From positions 186,001 to 250,000 of the forward strand of contig JACKCW010000001.1 in NCBI GenBank assembly GCA_020633845.1: 64,000 nucleotides of DNA, read 5' to 3'. Position numbers and translations under genes: made by a program. Origin of the DNA: Caryophanales bacterium. Its GTDB lineage: Bacteria > Bacillota_I > Bacilli_A > Izemoplasmatales > UBA1188. Each line of letters begins with the position of its first letter. Positions within the stretch are counted from its first letter, which is position 1. The notes beneath the pieces are model-generated. The model saw only the letters and a program-made list of their open reading frames with translations, searched no databases and was not told where the DNA came from. Shown in pieces: positions 1 through 8,589 of the stretch.

Positions 1-94
1 CTTCGCTTATTTCGACAGACTTTTTCTCTTCGATTTCTTGAAGAATTCTATTTATTTCGGTTTTTTTTAATAAATAGGTGATGTATGCGTTCAT
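1..94 (-). CDS. mfd: Probable transcription-repair coupling factor, N-terminus only (partial)
   Basis: An open frame of 31 codons begins with ATG at 94 on the minus strand and runs off the window edge. It starts two bases after the pth stop codon, in the same direction. The visible residues (MNAYITYLLKKTEINRI) show no diagnostic motif. The call rests mainly on context: in Bacilli mfd commonly follows pth (spoVC) directly. Sequence to the left of the window would settle it. Confidence 0.4.
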   Translation of the reverse strand, partial: MNAYITYLLKKTEINRILQEIEEKKSVEISE

Positions 95-96
95 GT

Positions 97-642
97 TTAA
101 TTAAATTTATTCATAATTGTATCAAAAGGGATGCCTTGGATAAACTCGGAGATTATTTCGTTTGTTTGCGGATATATCTCTTCAAAAGCGGCTTTTTCTT
201 TTTTGCCAAGTTTAGACAAAACAAAATCGATGGCGCCTTCTTCCGGCTCACCAAGACCGATTCTCAGGCGGTTAAATGATTCAGAGGACAGAGAAGCGAT
301 AATTGATTTTAGGCCGTTATGGCCGCCTGCTGAGCCTTTTTCTCTTAGTCTGAGTTTTAAAAAAGGAAGGTTAAAGTCGTCAGATATTATTAAAATATCT
401 TCTGGCGAAATTTTATAGAAAGAGGCGGTCTTATAGACGCTATCCCCGGATAGGTTCATATAAGTGAGCGGCTTTAAAAGCACGAATTCCTGGTCTTTAT
501 AGACAAGACCTTGGAATTTCGCTTCCTCTTTTAGTACATATCCGTTTTTGTTCGCAAACGCATCGAGCACCATAAAACCTACGTTGTGTCTGGTGTTTTT
601 GTATTTGCGGTCGGGATTTCCGAGACCGACTACAAGCTTCAT
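97..642 (-). CDS. pth: Peptidyl-tRNA hydrolase
   Basis: Cytosolic enzyme that cleaves the ester bond of peptidyl-tRNAs released from stalled ribosomes, recycling tRNA. The 181-residue product has the normal family length. It opens with VVGLGNPDRKYKNTRHNVGF, which carries the family's conserved Asn and catalytic His (GNPxxxYxxTRHNxG). The segments PLTYMNLSG and SAGGHNGLKS are the other signature regions. The start at 642 overlaps the end of jag by four bases (ATGA), so the two are translationally coupled in the leftward origin-side operon. Confidence 0.96.
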   Translation of the reverse strand: MKLVVGLGNPDRKYKNTRHNVGFMVLDAFANKNGYVLKEEAKFQGLVYKDQEFVLLKPLTYMNLSGDSVYKTASFYKISPEDILIISDDFNLPFLKLRLREKGSAGGHNGLKSIIASLSSESFNRLRIGLGEPEEGAIDFVLSKLGKKEKAAFEEIYPQTNEIISEFIQGIPFDTIMNKFN

Positions 643-1262
643 TTATCCCCTTTCGGTTTAATAACTATGTGGCGGGCTTTTCCTTCTCCTTCCGATTCGG
701 TATAAACATCTCTCCATTCGGAAAGTTTGGTGTGAATAATACGCCTTTCATAGGAGTTCATCGGTTCTAGATGAACTTCGACCTTGCTTTCGGCAACTTC
801 CTTTGCGGTTTTAGTCGCTAAGACTTCTAGTTGTCTAATTCTTTGTTTTTTATAGCCGCCGCAATCAACACTCACGTGATATTGTTCTTCAGCTTCTTCA
901 ATGTCGCCGTTTACGATGATTCTTACTAACATCTGAATGGCTTCTAGAGTTTTGCCGCCTCTTCCGATTAAAATCGGATTTTCTTCCGAGGTTATGACGT
1001 ATTGAACATCTTTGTTGGCTTTCTTTCTCATTTCCACCATGGCGTTCACATTAAGTTGCTCTAGGATGGTTTTTAAATATTCCAGCCCTTTAAGCGGGTA
1101 GTCAACGTTAAGAGTGGCTTCTAAGGTATAGTTTTTCTTTAGAAGAGTTTTCTTTTCTTCTAAAACATTGAAAGTTATTTGGTCCTTGGTGGCTTTTAAT
1201 TCTTTCTCAGCTTTTTCGTATGCTTCTTCTAAGGTTTTTCCTTCTACGATAATTGATTTCAT
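639..1262 (-). CDS. jag: Jag/KhpB RNA-binding protein (SpoIIIJ-associated)
   Basis: RNA-binding protein encoded next to the YidC insertase; the KhpA/KhpB family acts in cell elongation and division control. The 207 residues show an N-terminal Jag_N domain (about 1-50), a KH domain around residues 95-150 with the GRGG loop in NPILIGRGGKTLEAIQ, and a C-terminal R3H-type domain with RRIIHTKLSEW. The start codon at 1262 shares a base with the yidC stop codon. Order yidC-jag-pth is typical of Bacilli. Confidence 0.93.
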   Translation of the reverse strand: MKSIIVEGKTLEEAYEKAEKELKATKDQITFNVLEEKKTLLKKNYTLEATLNVDYPLKGLEYLKTILEQLNVNAMVEMRKKANKDVQYVITSEENPILIGRGGKTLEAIQMLVRIIVNGDIEEAEEQYHVSVDCGGYKKQRIRQLEVLATKTAKEVAESKVEVHLEPMNSYERRIIHTKLSEWRDVYTESEGEGKARHIVIKPKGDK

Positions 1263-2761
1263 TAATTTCTTCCTCCCGGTACTCCTGATTCAAGCTGTTG
1301 TTTATTAGCTTTCTTCTCTTCTTGTTTTTTAGAAATAAATGTTTGGAACATCTGATAGGTGTTACCGATAACCCAGTAGAAAGCGATGCCGGCACTCTTC
1401 CAAGCGAAGGCAACCATCATTACTGTCATCACGGCCATCATAATTCTCATTTGTACATTAGATTGTTGTTTTTTGGCGTTATAGAAGTTTCTCTTTTTCT
1501 TATCGGCTCTTTTTGACATGTAAATCGTCAGTTCCTGCGAAGCAATCATGGTAAGGCCAACAATAACGGCTAAAATCCAGTCGCCGGTTGATTGTCCGTA
1601 ATCAATAGCGAAAGTTGTCCAGAGAAAACTAAATTTAGTTCCCGCGTCATAAAGAGGGGTCAAAGGGAATCTTTGTACCACCTGATATACGGCAAGGAAA
1701 ATCGGCATTTGTAAGAACGGCATGAGGCAGCCCCACATACTGACGTGGTTCTTCTTCATTAATTCCTTCATCTCCATTTGTTGTTTCATCTTGGAGTTTT
1801 GATCGGTTTTTCCTTCGTATTTCTTGTTGAGTTTATCCATATCCGGTTGGATGGCTTGCATTTTATAAGTCATTGAGTTGGATTTGGCATAAATCGGCCA
1901 AGCTGCACTTCTTAAAAGAATGGTAAGAATTAAAAGTCCGATCCAGTATACTCCGCCGACAAGACCAATTATCCAGTTAAGAAGAACACCTAACTGTTCA
2001 ATTATCCATTGCCAAACAAAGTTCCAAGCTCCACTTAAGTAGTTTAGAGTTAAGGTTAAAGTATCCGAAGAATAAGAAACGGTCGCAGTATTGTAATAAT
2101 AAAGATCATCGTTTTCTTTAGATATTATTGAGCCGTTTTCTTTGGTGGTTTCAACCAAGATGTTGTTGATAGTGGCATCAGTTATGTCTTCCGCTATCGA
2201 AAAGGCGTTAATCTTAATTTCGGTTCCGCGGAAAGGCTTAGTGGCTTTTGAGGCTTCTTTTTCAGATAAACCCGCAAGAAGCGCCGCTTCTTCGTCCACG
2301 TTTGTACCAAAAGATAATTTAATAACGGATTCTTCTATGTTAGCTCCGGCAGTAAACTCGTACGAAAAAGTTTCGTAGCCGGTGGAAGATAGAGCAAATA
2401 TTTCTCCGTCTTCATAAGAGACAAAGTTGTCTTCGCTGTCGTAATATCCGGCCGTAAGTTTAATGCTTTTGCCGTCGTATTCATCCGCCATAACTCTGGC
2501 AGTAATTGTTACAACGTAAGTTTTACTTTCTTCAATATACTGATAGTCTATGGAATCGGTAGCAATCGGAACTCCGTCTTCGTCATTGGTGTATATGGTT
2601 TCTTTTTTGTATAAATCGAAATCCATATCCGAAATATATCCCGGATCTCCGAGAGGAAGTTTATAGGGGTTAGTTGAATCTTCTTTTGTGTTACAACCGG
2701 AAAGGGTTAAAACCAAAAGAAGCATAATGACCACAAGGTAATATTTTATGGTTTTAGTCAT
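1262..2761 (-). CDS. yidC: Membrane protein insertase YidC/OxaA (lipoprotein form)
   Basis: Inserts membrane proteins into the cytoplasmic membrane, alone or with SecYEG. The start at 2761 is chosen because GGAGG lies six bases upstream and it begins a lipoprotein signal ending LTLSGC; a longer frame reaching 2824 would run deep into rnpA. The first ~230 residues form an unusually large extracytoplasmic segment. The conserved OxaA core follows, with WIIGLVGGVYWIGLLILTIL as first hydrophobic stretch and a positively charged cytoplasmic loop (residues rich in KMKQQMEMKELMKKN). It overlaps the rnpA 3' end by eight bases. The extra N-terminal domain is longer than in Bacillus SpoIIIJ (about 260 residues in total), which is notable. 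Confidence 0.94.
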   Translation of the reverse strand: MTKTIKYYLVVIMLLLVLTLSGCNTKEDSTNPYKLPLGDPGYISDMDFDLYKKETIYTNDEDGVPIATDSIDYQYIEESKTYVVTITARVMADEYDGKSIKLTAGYYDSEDNFVSYEDGEIFALSSTGYETFSYEFTAGANIEESVIKLSFGTNVDEEAALLAGLSEKEASKATKPFRGTEIKINAFSIAEDITDATINNILVETTKENGSIISKENDDLYYYNTATVSYSSDTLTLTLNYLSGAWNFVWQWIIEQLGVLLNWIIGLVGGVYWIGLLILTILLRSAAWPIYAKSNSMTYKMQAIQPDMDKLNKKYEGKTDQNSKMKQQMEMKELMKKNHVSMWGCLMPFLQMPIFLAVYQVVQRFPLTPLYDAGTKFSFLWTTFAIDYGQSTGDWILAVIVGLTMIASQELTIYMSKRADKKKRNFYNAKKQQSNVQMRIMMAVMTVMMVAFAWKSAGIAFYWVIGNTYQMFQTFISKKQEEKKANKQQLESGVPGGRN

Positions 2762-3098
2762 TTGGGACCTCCAAAATTTTTGCTCTTTTAAGAATCGAAT
2801 TAATTTCAGCCGAAATGTCCTCATATGTTAGGTTTTTGGCTGTGATTTTGATAATTATAAAGAAATCCAGATGGTTTTTTATTTTCAGGTTTCTGACGGC
2901 CGATCTTACTCTTCTTTTTATCAAATTCCTTTCAACAGCGTTTCCATATTTTTTGGGAACGCTTACGGCATAGCGGTAATGTTCTTCTTCGCGGTTTTCT
3001 TTATGATATATTACAAAATCCGTTCCTGCCGTTATCTTTCTTTCTTTAAGTATTTCAACTATTTCGTCGTTTTTCTTTACTCGATATTGTTTTTTCAT
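2754..3098 (-). CDS. rnpA: Ribonuclease P protein component
   Basis: Protein cofactor of the RNase P ribozyme that matures tRNA 5' ends. The 114-residue basic protein has the signature RNLIKRRVRSAVRNL (family RNxxKRxxRE/D motif) near residue 60 and the normal family length. It lies between rpmH and yidC on the minus strand, the conserved origin-side order. The 88 bases between it and rpmH contain nothing I could identify. Confidence 0.95.
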   Translation of the reverse strand: MKKQYRVKKNDEIVEILKERKITAGTDFVIYHKENREEEHYRYAVSVPKKYGNAVERNLIKRRVRSAVRNLKIKNHLDFFIIIKITAKNLTYEDISAEINSILKRAKILEVPND

Positions 3099-3186
3099 CG
3101 TATAAGTAAAATAAAAACACTTAAAAACAATATATTTTCAGGTGTTTTCAGGTACAATATATTTTCTTTAAGATGGCTTTTATTTA

Positions 3187-3321
3187 TTAAACTGTCAGGC
3201 TTTTACGGCCTTTTCTTCTTCTTGCGGACAACACTTTTCTTCCGCCTACTGAGGACATTCTCGCGCGAAAACCGTGAGTGTTTACTCTTTTCTTCTTACT
3301 AGGTTGGTATGTTTGACTCAT
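3187..3321 (-). CDS. rpmH: 50S ribosomal protein L34
   Basis: Small basic protein of the large ribosomal subunit. The 44 residues beginning [13 protein letters not shown] match L34 along the full length ([22 protein letters not shown]). The start at 3321 is preceded by TAAGGAGG at good spacing; an in-frame ATG at 3384 would add 21 non-homologous residues and overlap the promoter, so it is rejected. First gene of the leftward operon. Confidence 0.97.
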   Translation of the reverse strand: MSQTYQPSKKKRVNTHGFRARMSSVGGRKVLSARRRKGRKSLTV

Positions 3322-3355
3322 AACAGGTGCCTCCTTACGAAAACCACGCTTTTTT

Positions 3356-3384
3356 ATTATATAGAATAGTTGGTTTAATGTCAA
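3356..3384 (-). promoter_or_regulatory. Consensus sigma-A promoter for rpmH-rnpA-yidC-jag-pth
   Basis: On the minus strand TTGACA (3379-3384) and TATAAT (3356-3361) match both hexamer consensuses exactly, with a 17-base spacer. It lies 35 bases upstream of the rpmH start and points into that operon. A perfect promoter fits the high expression expected of L34. Confidence 0.88.
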
Positions 3385-3700
3385 CGTTTTTAAAGCACTC
3401 TAATAACAATGTTTTTTCATCTGGTTTTTGTTGTTTTTGGTTCGATTTAGTCACAATTTGAAAATGAGGAAAAAACTATGTTAATTTTGTGGAAAACCCG
3501 GTTATTTGGCCGTGTTTTGAGGTTTTTTTATTAACAATTGACGTTTGGGTCCAATGTTTTTGTTGGAGTTATCCACAATTTTTGTGGAAAAATATGTGTT
3601 GTTTTGGTCTTTTGCTGTGGTATTATCATAATATAAAAAACAGCGGCTCTTGTGCGTCGTGCGCAGGTAGTAAGTAAAAAGAAAGGAAACATAGCGTTTT
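3385..3700. other. Putative replication origin (oriC), region upstream of dnaA
   Basis: The rpmH-dnaA intergenic region is AT-rich and holds a perfect DnaA box TTATCCACA at 3569-3577 (plus strand) and TTTTCCACA boxes on the minus strand at 3488-3496 and 3583-3591. This is the standard Firmicutes origin position. A second box cluster downstream of dnaA (see 5098-5235) suggests a bipartite origin. No experimental marker is visible from sequence alone. Confidence 0.8.
3599..3626 (+). promoter_or_regulatory. Probable dnaA promoter
   Basis: TTGTTT (3599-3604) and TATTAT (3621-3626) are separated by 16 bases, just after the DnaA boxes at 3569-3591. Transcription from here would be close to the boxes, as expected for DnaA autoregulation. 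The -35 element is weak, so this is tentative. Confidence 0.5.
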
Positions 3701-3714
3701 TGGTGCGTTGCTCT

Positions 3715-5097
3715 ATGGAAATAACTGGAATTGAAGTTTGGAAAGACATCAAAATACGATTGAAAGAGGAGTTAGACGCCGATATTTTTGATACTTATTT
3801 TTCAGGAATAAACGAGGTGTATAAAGAGTCAAACAATCTAATATACTTAATCGTCGACAACCTCTTTATCAAAACCAGGATCCAAAACAACTATATCTCC
3901 CGTTTAAACAAACTTCTCTCTGACTACTATGCGGTAGCTCATTCTTTCATGCTTGTGACAAAAAACGAGGTTGAAGAGGAAAAAGAAAAGAAAAATTTAG
4001 AGACCGAACGAAACAATTTTTCTAAAGTTAATAACTCAGGATTAAATCCTAATTATACTTTCAGCACCTTTGTGGTCGGCGACTCTAACCGCTTTGCGCA
4101 TCGCTATGCTACTTTGGTTGCCGATCAACTGTCAACGGTTGCTAACCCTGTATATATTTTTGGAGATGTGGGACTCGGAAAAACCCACCTTATGCAAGCT
4201 ATTGGAAACTACATTCTTGAAAGTAAGCCGGAATTAAGTGTTCTATATATCAGAACCCAGGATTTTGTTGAGGAATACGTAAAGTGCGGAAGCCGTGACG
4301 GCTATGATAAATTTTCGGCTAAATTTGAAAATATCGATGTCTTGTTAGTAGATGATGTTCAATTTTTAGAGTCGAAAAAACAGTGCCAATTAGAGTTTTT
4401 TAAGATATTTGAAAAACTAACCGGGAATAAAAAACTAATTGTTTTAACATCGGATAAAAAAGCTTCAGAGTTAAGAGAAATCATGGTTCGTCTTACCTCT
4501 AGATTTGAGTGGGGAATCACTCTTGATATCAATAAACCGGATAAAACCCACAGGATCAGTATATTAAACGCCAAACTAAAACAAGAAACTCCTAATCCGG
4601 AAATAATGCCGGAAGAAGTAATAGATTATATCGCCACAGTTTGTGAAAGCAACATAAGAGAGCTTGAAGGAGCTCTTAAAAGAGTTTTGTTTTATTGCGA
4701 AGCGTTTAGTTTGGAATATAATCTCGAAAACGCGAGAGAAGCTCTTAAAAATGTTGTAAGTTTCGCGGCCGCCGTCGGGAACAGTATCGCCCCGACTGAA
4801 GAAATCAAAAAAATGTTCAGTGTAATAAGCACCTATTTCAAAATTGGTCAAGACGATTTGTTGTCTAACTCAAGAAAAAAAGACATCGTTTATGCTAGAC
4901 AAATGTGTTGGTACATAATGAGAACCAAATATGATCTGACTTTCCAAAAAATAGGAGATATCTTTAATGGAAAAGATCATTCAACTATTATGCATGGCTG
5001 CCAGATTATTGACTCTGAATCAAAACACGAAGGCGAAACAAAAAAGAATGTGGAAAACATCTTGAGAAAAATGGGGAAAGACCCAAACGCGGTGTAG
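3715..5097 (+). CDS. dnaA: Chromosomal replication initiator DnaA
   Basis: AAA+ ATPase that binds DnaA boxes and opens the origin. The product of 460 residues has domain I at about 1-85, the AAA+ core with Walker A GDVGLGKTH near residue 150 and Walker B VLLVDDVQF near 209, and a C-terminal helix-turn-helix with DHSTIMHGC near 421. I chose ATG 3715 because MEITGIEVWKDIK resembles known DnaA starts, but there is no Shine-Dalgarno directly before it. AAAGGAAA at 3682-3689 would better serve the in-frame TTG at 3700 or GTG at 3703, adding four or five residues. Confidence 0.97.
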   Translation: MEITGIEVWKDIKIRLKEELDADIFDTYFSGINEVYKESNNLIYLIVDNLFIKTRIQNNYISRLNKLLSDYYAVAHSFMLVTKNEVEEEKEKKNLETERNNFSKVNNSGLNPNYTFSTFVVGDSNRFAHRYATLVADQLSTVANPVYIFGDVGLGKTHLMQAIGNYILESKPELSVLYIRTQDFVEEYVKCGSRDGYDKFSAKFENIDVLLVDDVQFLESKKQCQLEFFKIFEKLTGNKKLIVLTSDKKASELREIMVRLTSRFEWGITLDINKPDKTHRISILNAKLKQETPNPEIMPEEVIDYIATVCESNIRELEGALKRVLFYCEAFSLEYNLENAREALKNVVSFAAAVGNSIAPTEEIKKMFSVISTYFKIGQDDLLSNSRKKDIVYARQMCWYIMRTKYDLTFQKIGDIFNGKDHSTIMHGCQIIDSESKHEGETKKNVENILRKMGKDPNAV

Positions 5098-5235
5098 AAA
5101 TTTTAGTCAAATTATAGACTTTTATACTAGTAAATAGTATAATGTTATTAAATATGTTTGTTTTCCACATATCCACAACCCTTAACAATAACAACAAAAC
5201 AAAATATATAAAGAATGATAGAAAGGACCATCGAA
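5098..5235 (+). promoter_or_regulatory. dnaA-dnaN intergenic region: DnaA boxes and dnaN promoter
   Basis: TTTTCCACA at 5161-5169 and ATATCCACA at 5169-5177 are adjacent DnaA-box-like 9-mers. Upstream, TATAAT at 5138-5143 with TAGACT at 5115-5120 (17-base spacer) forms a likely promoter. An inverted repeat with 8-base arms (TTATACTA at 5122-5129 and TAGTATAA at 5135-5142) overlaps the -10 element and could be an operator or a simple hairpin. Confidence 0.6.
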
Positions 5236-6360
5236 ATGAAATTTTCAATCGACAAAAATGCGTTTCTCTCAAAATTGACAGTAGCCCAAAAAGCTATGGC
5301 TGCTAAATCAAATATGCCAGCTCTTACCGGAATCTTGATTTCCGTTGCCAAAGGAGAGCTAGTATTTGTTGCTTCAAACATGGATATATCAATTAAAACA
5401 CTTACAAAACACCCTAGTTTAAAAATAGAAAGCGAGGGCGTTTGTTTGGTTCCTGGCAAACTTTTCACAGATATTATCAGAAAACTTGGCGGCGACACGG
5501 TTAATATTGAACTTGAGGACGACAACGTTTTAAGAATTATGGCCGGCTCATCCGACATAACTTTAAATCTTTTAGATGTTGCCGACTATCCAAAACCACA
5601 ATTTGATTTCTCTGAGCACCCAATTGTGTTAAAGGCCGCCGATTTAAAAGACATCATCAAAGAAACAACTTTTGCTTCTTCTAGTGTTGAAAACAAACCT
5701 ATTTTAACTGGAGTAAATATCAGAATTTACGACAACAAGCTACTAGCGGTTTCCACCGATTCTTTCCGTTTAAGCAAAAGAAATATGACTCTTGCTGACA
5801 ACTATCTTGAAACCAACGTTATAATTCCATCAAGAAGTCTAAACGAATTATCAAGAATCATTGAAGATAGTATTGATAAAGTAGAAATATATTTGGATAA
5901 AAACAAAGTTTTATTTAAGTTTGATGACATTATCTTCCAATCAAGACTTCTTGAAGGCAACTATCCCGACACTTCAAAACTTATCCCAACAAACTTCCCA
6001 GTTATTTTGAAGTTTAATAAAGACAGCTTGATTGAAGCGATCGACAGAGTTTCAACTCTTTCTTCAAACCCAAACGCCACATCAATAGTTAAACTGCAGA
6101 TTGAAGCAAACGGCACCATAAATTTGATCTCCAACTCTCCAGAACTCGGAACCATCAAAGACACTGTTTCACCGGTTGAAGTGGTTACGATGAACGAAAT
6201 TAAAATATCTTTCAGTTCCACTTTCTTCTTAGATGCGCTCAAAGCTTTCTCAAGCCCGGAAGTGTTTGTTAAATTTACTGGAGAAATCCGCCCGTTTATT
6301 TTTGAAGCCGACAACGATCCAGGACTGGTTGAACTTGTTCTACCGATGAAATCGGAATAG
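5236..6360 (+). CDS. dnaN: DNA polymerase III beta subunit (sliding clamp)
   Basis: Ring-shaped dimer that tethers DNA polymerases to the template. The 374-residue product (MKFSIDKNAFLSKLTVAQKA) matches the three-domain clamp and ends in the typical LVLPMKSE tail. The start at 5236 has GAAAGGA nine bases upstream; the frame is open to an ATG at 5215, but the added residues are not family-like. Downstream one would expect yaaA, recF and gyrB in Bacillus; here shikimate genes follow instead. Confidence 0.96.
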   Translation: MKFSIDKNAFLSKLTVAQKAMAAKSNMPALTGILISVAKGELVFVASNMDISIKTLTKHPSLKIESEGVCLVPGKLFTDIIRKLGGDTVNIELEDDNVLRIMAGSSDITLNLLDVADYPKPQFDFSEHPIVLKAADLKDIIKETTFASSSVENKPILTGVNIRIYDNKLLAVSTDSFRLSKRNMTLADNYLETNVIIPSRSLNELSRIIEDSIDKVEIYLDKNKVLFKFDDIIFQSRLLEGNYPDTSKLIPTNFPVILKFNKDSLIEAIDRVSTLSSNPNATSIVKLQIEANGTINLISNSPELGTIKDTVSPVEVVTMNEIKISFSSTFFLDALKAFSSPEVFVKFTGEIRPFIFEADNDPGLVELVLPMKSE

Positions 6361-6408
6361 ATATAAGACATAAAAGTGCAAACTCTTGCGCTTTTATTTT
6401 TAGGTAAT

Positions 6409-8589
6409 ATGGACATACTGATAAAACCAAAGAAACTCAAAGGAAAACTTAATATCATTTCATCAAAAAGTTTTGCCCACCGCGCTATTATATGCGCGGC
6501 TTTATGCGAGGGAGAATCAGTATTAAGAAACATTAATTTCTGCGACGATGTAAATGCGACAATTAATTCCTTAAGAGAAATAGTGTACATTAAAAAAGAT
6601 GGAAAAGATTTAATCATCAGAGGTGGAATCAAACAGTTTTCCAAAATGAATTTCTTCGTTAACAACTCAGGATCTTCTCTTCGTTTTCTTCTTCCTACTC
6701 TCTCTTTTTTCAACAAAAAAGAAAGCAATTTTATCTTAGGAGATAGCCTTTCAAAAAGACCTTTTTCCGACTACGAAAAACTATATACGCAAACAAAATG
6801 TAGATATGAGAAGAAAGAAGATTTAATTAAAACAAAAGGGTTTCCTGATGAAAATGTTTATGTTATATCAACAGAATATAGTTCACAATTTGTCTCTGGT
6901 CTTTTGTTTCTAGCGCCAAATCTGGGGCACGACACCACAATAAACATCAAAGGAAATATTAAGTCGGCAAAGTATATTGAGCAAACCATATACATCATGA
7001 AACAGTTTGGAATTGAGATAAAAATGAACGGAAACAATATTTTTGTTATTGGTAACCAAAAATACAAGCCGACAAGCATCGCCATTCCTTCCGACCTCTC
7101 TTTCCTTACAAACTGTATGATTATGAACAGGCTGGGATCGGAAATCGAGTTTGAGGACCTTTTGGTTGATTCTAAAGACCCTGACTACTCTTTTATCCAA
7201 GCTTTGCAGTCTGAAGACAAAGAAGATATAGACCATCTGGATTTTGAAACAAATACCGACATAGTTCCACCTTTTTCGGTTCTCGCTTCTTTGCTATCCA
7301 CCAAAACTATCAAATTTACCGGAGTCGAAAGACTACAATATAAAGAAAGTAACCGCCTTTTTACCATAGCGGAAAACATTAACTCCCTTGGCGGCCAAAT
7401 ATCTTTTGGCACCAACACCATGACAATCCTTCCGGTAGAGTTTTTAAACGGCGGTGTTATTGATTCATATAACGACCATAGAATCGCTTTTATGGGAGTT
7501 CTGCTTTCGACTGTTGCTAAAGGCGACATCATAATAAAAAACTTTGACTGTGTATCGAAATCATACCCCGACTTTTTAGGCGATTTCTTTGGCCTCGGAC
7601 TTGATTTTGAGATTATAAGACAACAAGAAGTTTTGTCTTTTAAGATTGCTGATAAAAAAACAGAAGTCATTATCGGACAAAAACTTCTTTCCTCTGTTGA
7701 TAAGTATTTTTCGTTTTTTGAAAACCGAAGACTAATTGTTGCCGATAAAAACGTTCCAAAAACCGAAGTAAAAAAACTATCTGATCTCTTGGCGGCCGAC
7801 GTTTATTATCTTGATGATGAAAAAGAAAAAGTTAAAACGATTGAAAATGCCCAAAAAATTATTGATTATTTAATAGATAAATCTTTTTCTAAGAGCGATG
7901 AAATAATCGCTTTTGGCGGCGGAACAGTAACCGATCTTGTTGGTTTTGTTTCTATGATTTATAAAAGAGGCATCTCTTATGTAAACATTCCCACAACCCT
8001 TCTTTCTCAGGTAGATGCCTCAATTGGCGGCAAGGTTGCCGTAAACGAAGCGCAAGTCAAAAATGCTGTCGGAGGATTTAATCCTCCGAGACTGGTTTTA
8101 ATTGATCCGAATTTATTGAATACACTTCCGGAAATAGAATTTAGATCCGGCATGGCCGAAATCATCAAAATAGCCGCCATATCAGACCCAATTCTTTTTT
8201 ATGACATATTAGACAGAAGACCCTATGAAAACCTTGTGGAATGGATAATCAAAGCCATAAAAGACAAAATAGCTTTTATAGAGAAAGATCCGTTTGATGA
8301 AAAAGAAAGAAGAGCTCTTAATTTTGGTCATACCTATGGCCATGCTTTAGAATCGAAGACTCCGTCTTTGTCTCATGGAGAAGCCGTTGCCAAAGGAATG
8401 CATTTAGTCTCTCCAAACACCTCTTTAGACAATTGCCTAACAAAATATGGGTTTTATCTTAGTTGTCCAATTAAAAAAAGCGAACTTATGCCATATATTA
8501 TAAATGACAAAAAAGTTAAAAACGGTGAACTAACTCTTGTTGAACTGGAAGAAATTGGAAAATATCGTTTTAGGACGGTAAAAATATAG
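6409..8589 (+). CDS. aroA-aroB: Bifunctional EPSP synthase / 3-dehydroquinate synthase (AroA-AroB fusion)
   Basis: One 726-residue polypeptide carries two shikimate enzymes. Residues ~1-400 are EPSP synthase (SSKSFAHRAIICAAL, NSGSSLRFLLPTL, KRPFSDYE, YNDHRIAFMG), which joins PEP to shikimate-3-phosphate. Residues ~405-726 are dehydroquinate synthase, the NAD- and metal-dependent cyclase (FGGGTVTDLVGF near 503, IPTTLLSQVDASIGGKVAVN, GMAEIIK, NFGHTYGHALE near 638, SHGEAVAKGM). Both halves keep their catalytic motifs. The AroB half is slightly short for the family. Start 6409 was chosen over an ATG at 6376 by homology. Its stop overlaps the aroC start by one base. The fused steps (2 and 6) are not consecutive in the pathway. 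Confidence 0.92.
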   Translation: MDILIKPKKLKGKLNIISSKSFAHRAIICAALCEGESVLRNINFCDDVNATINSLREIVYIKKDGKDLIIRGGIKQFSKMNFFVNNSGSSLRFLLPTLSFFNKKESNFILGDSLSKRPFSDYEKLYTQTKCRYEKKEDLIKTKGFPDENVYVISTEYSSQFVSGLLFLAPNLGHDTTINIKGNIKSAKYIEQTIYIMKQFGIEIKMNGNNIFVIGNQKYKPTSIAIPSDLSFLTNCMIMNRLGSEIEFEDLLVDSKDPDYSFIQALQSEDKEDIDHLDFETNTDIVPPFSVLASLLSTKTIKFTGVERLQYKESNRLFTIAENINSLGGQISFGTNTMTILPVEFLNGGVIDSYNDHRIAFMGVLLSTVAKGDIIIKNFDCVSKSYPDFLGDFFGLGLDFEIIRQQEVLSFKIADKKTEVIIGQKLLSSVDKYFSFFENRRLIVADKNVPKTEVKKLSDLLAADVYYLDDEKEKVKTIENAQKIIDYLIDKSFSKSDEIIAFGGGTVTDLVGFVSMIYKRGISYVNIPTTLLSQVDASIGGKVAVNEAQVKNAVGGFNPPRLVLIDPNLLNTLPEIEFRSGMAEIIKIAAISDPILFYDILDRRPYENLVEWIIKAIKDKIAFIEKDPFDEKERRALNFGHTYGHALESKTPSLSHGEAVAKGMHLVSPNTSLDNCLTKYGFYLSCPIKKSELMPYIINDKKVKNGELTLVELEEIGKYRFRTVKI

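Noticed and set aside
2142..2378. Plus-strand frame inside yidC
   Set aside because: It is the antisense shadow of a conserved gene with no ribosome site and no recognisable product. The same applies to the other long antisense frames, for example 5961-6728 and 43913-44596.
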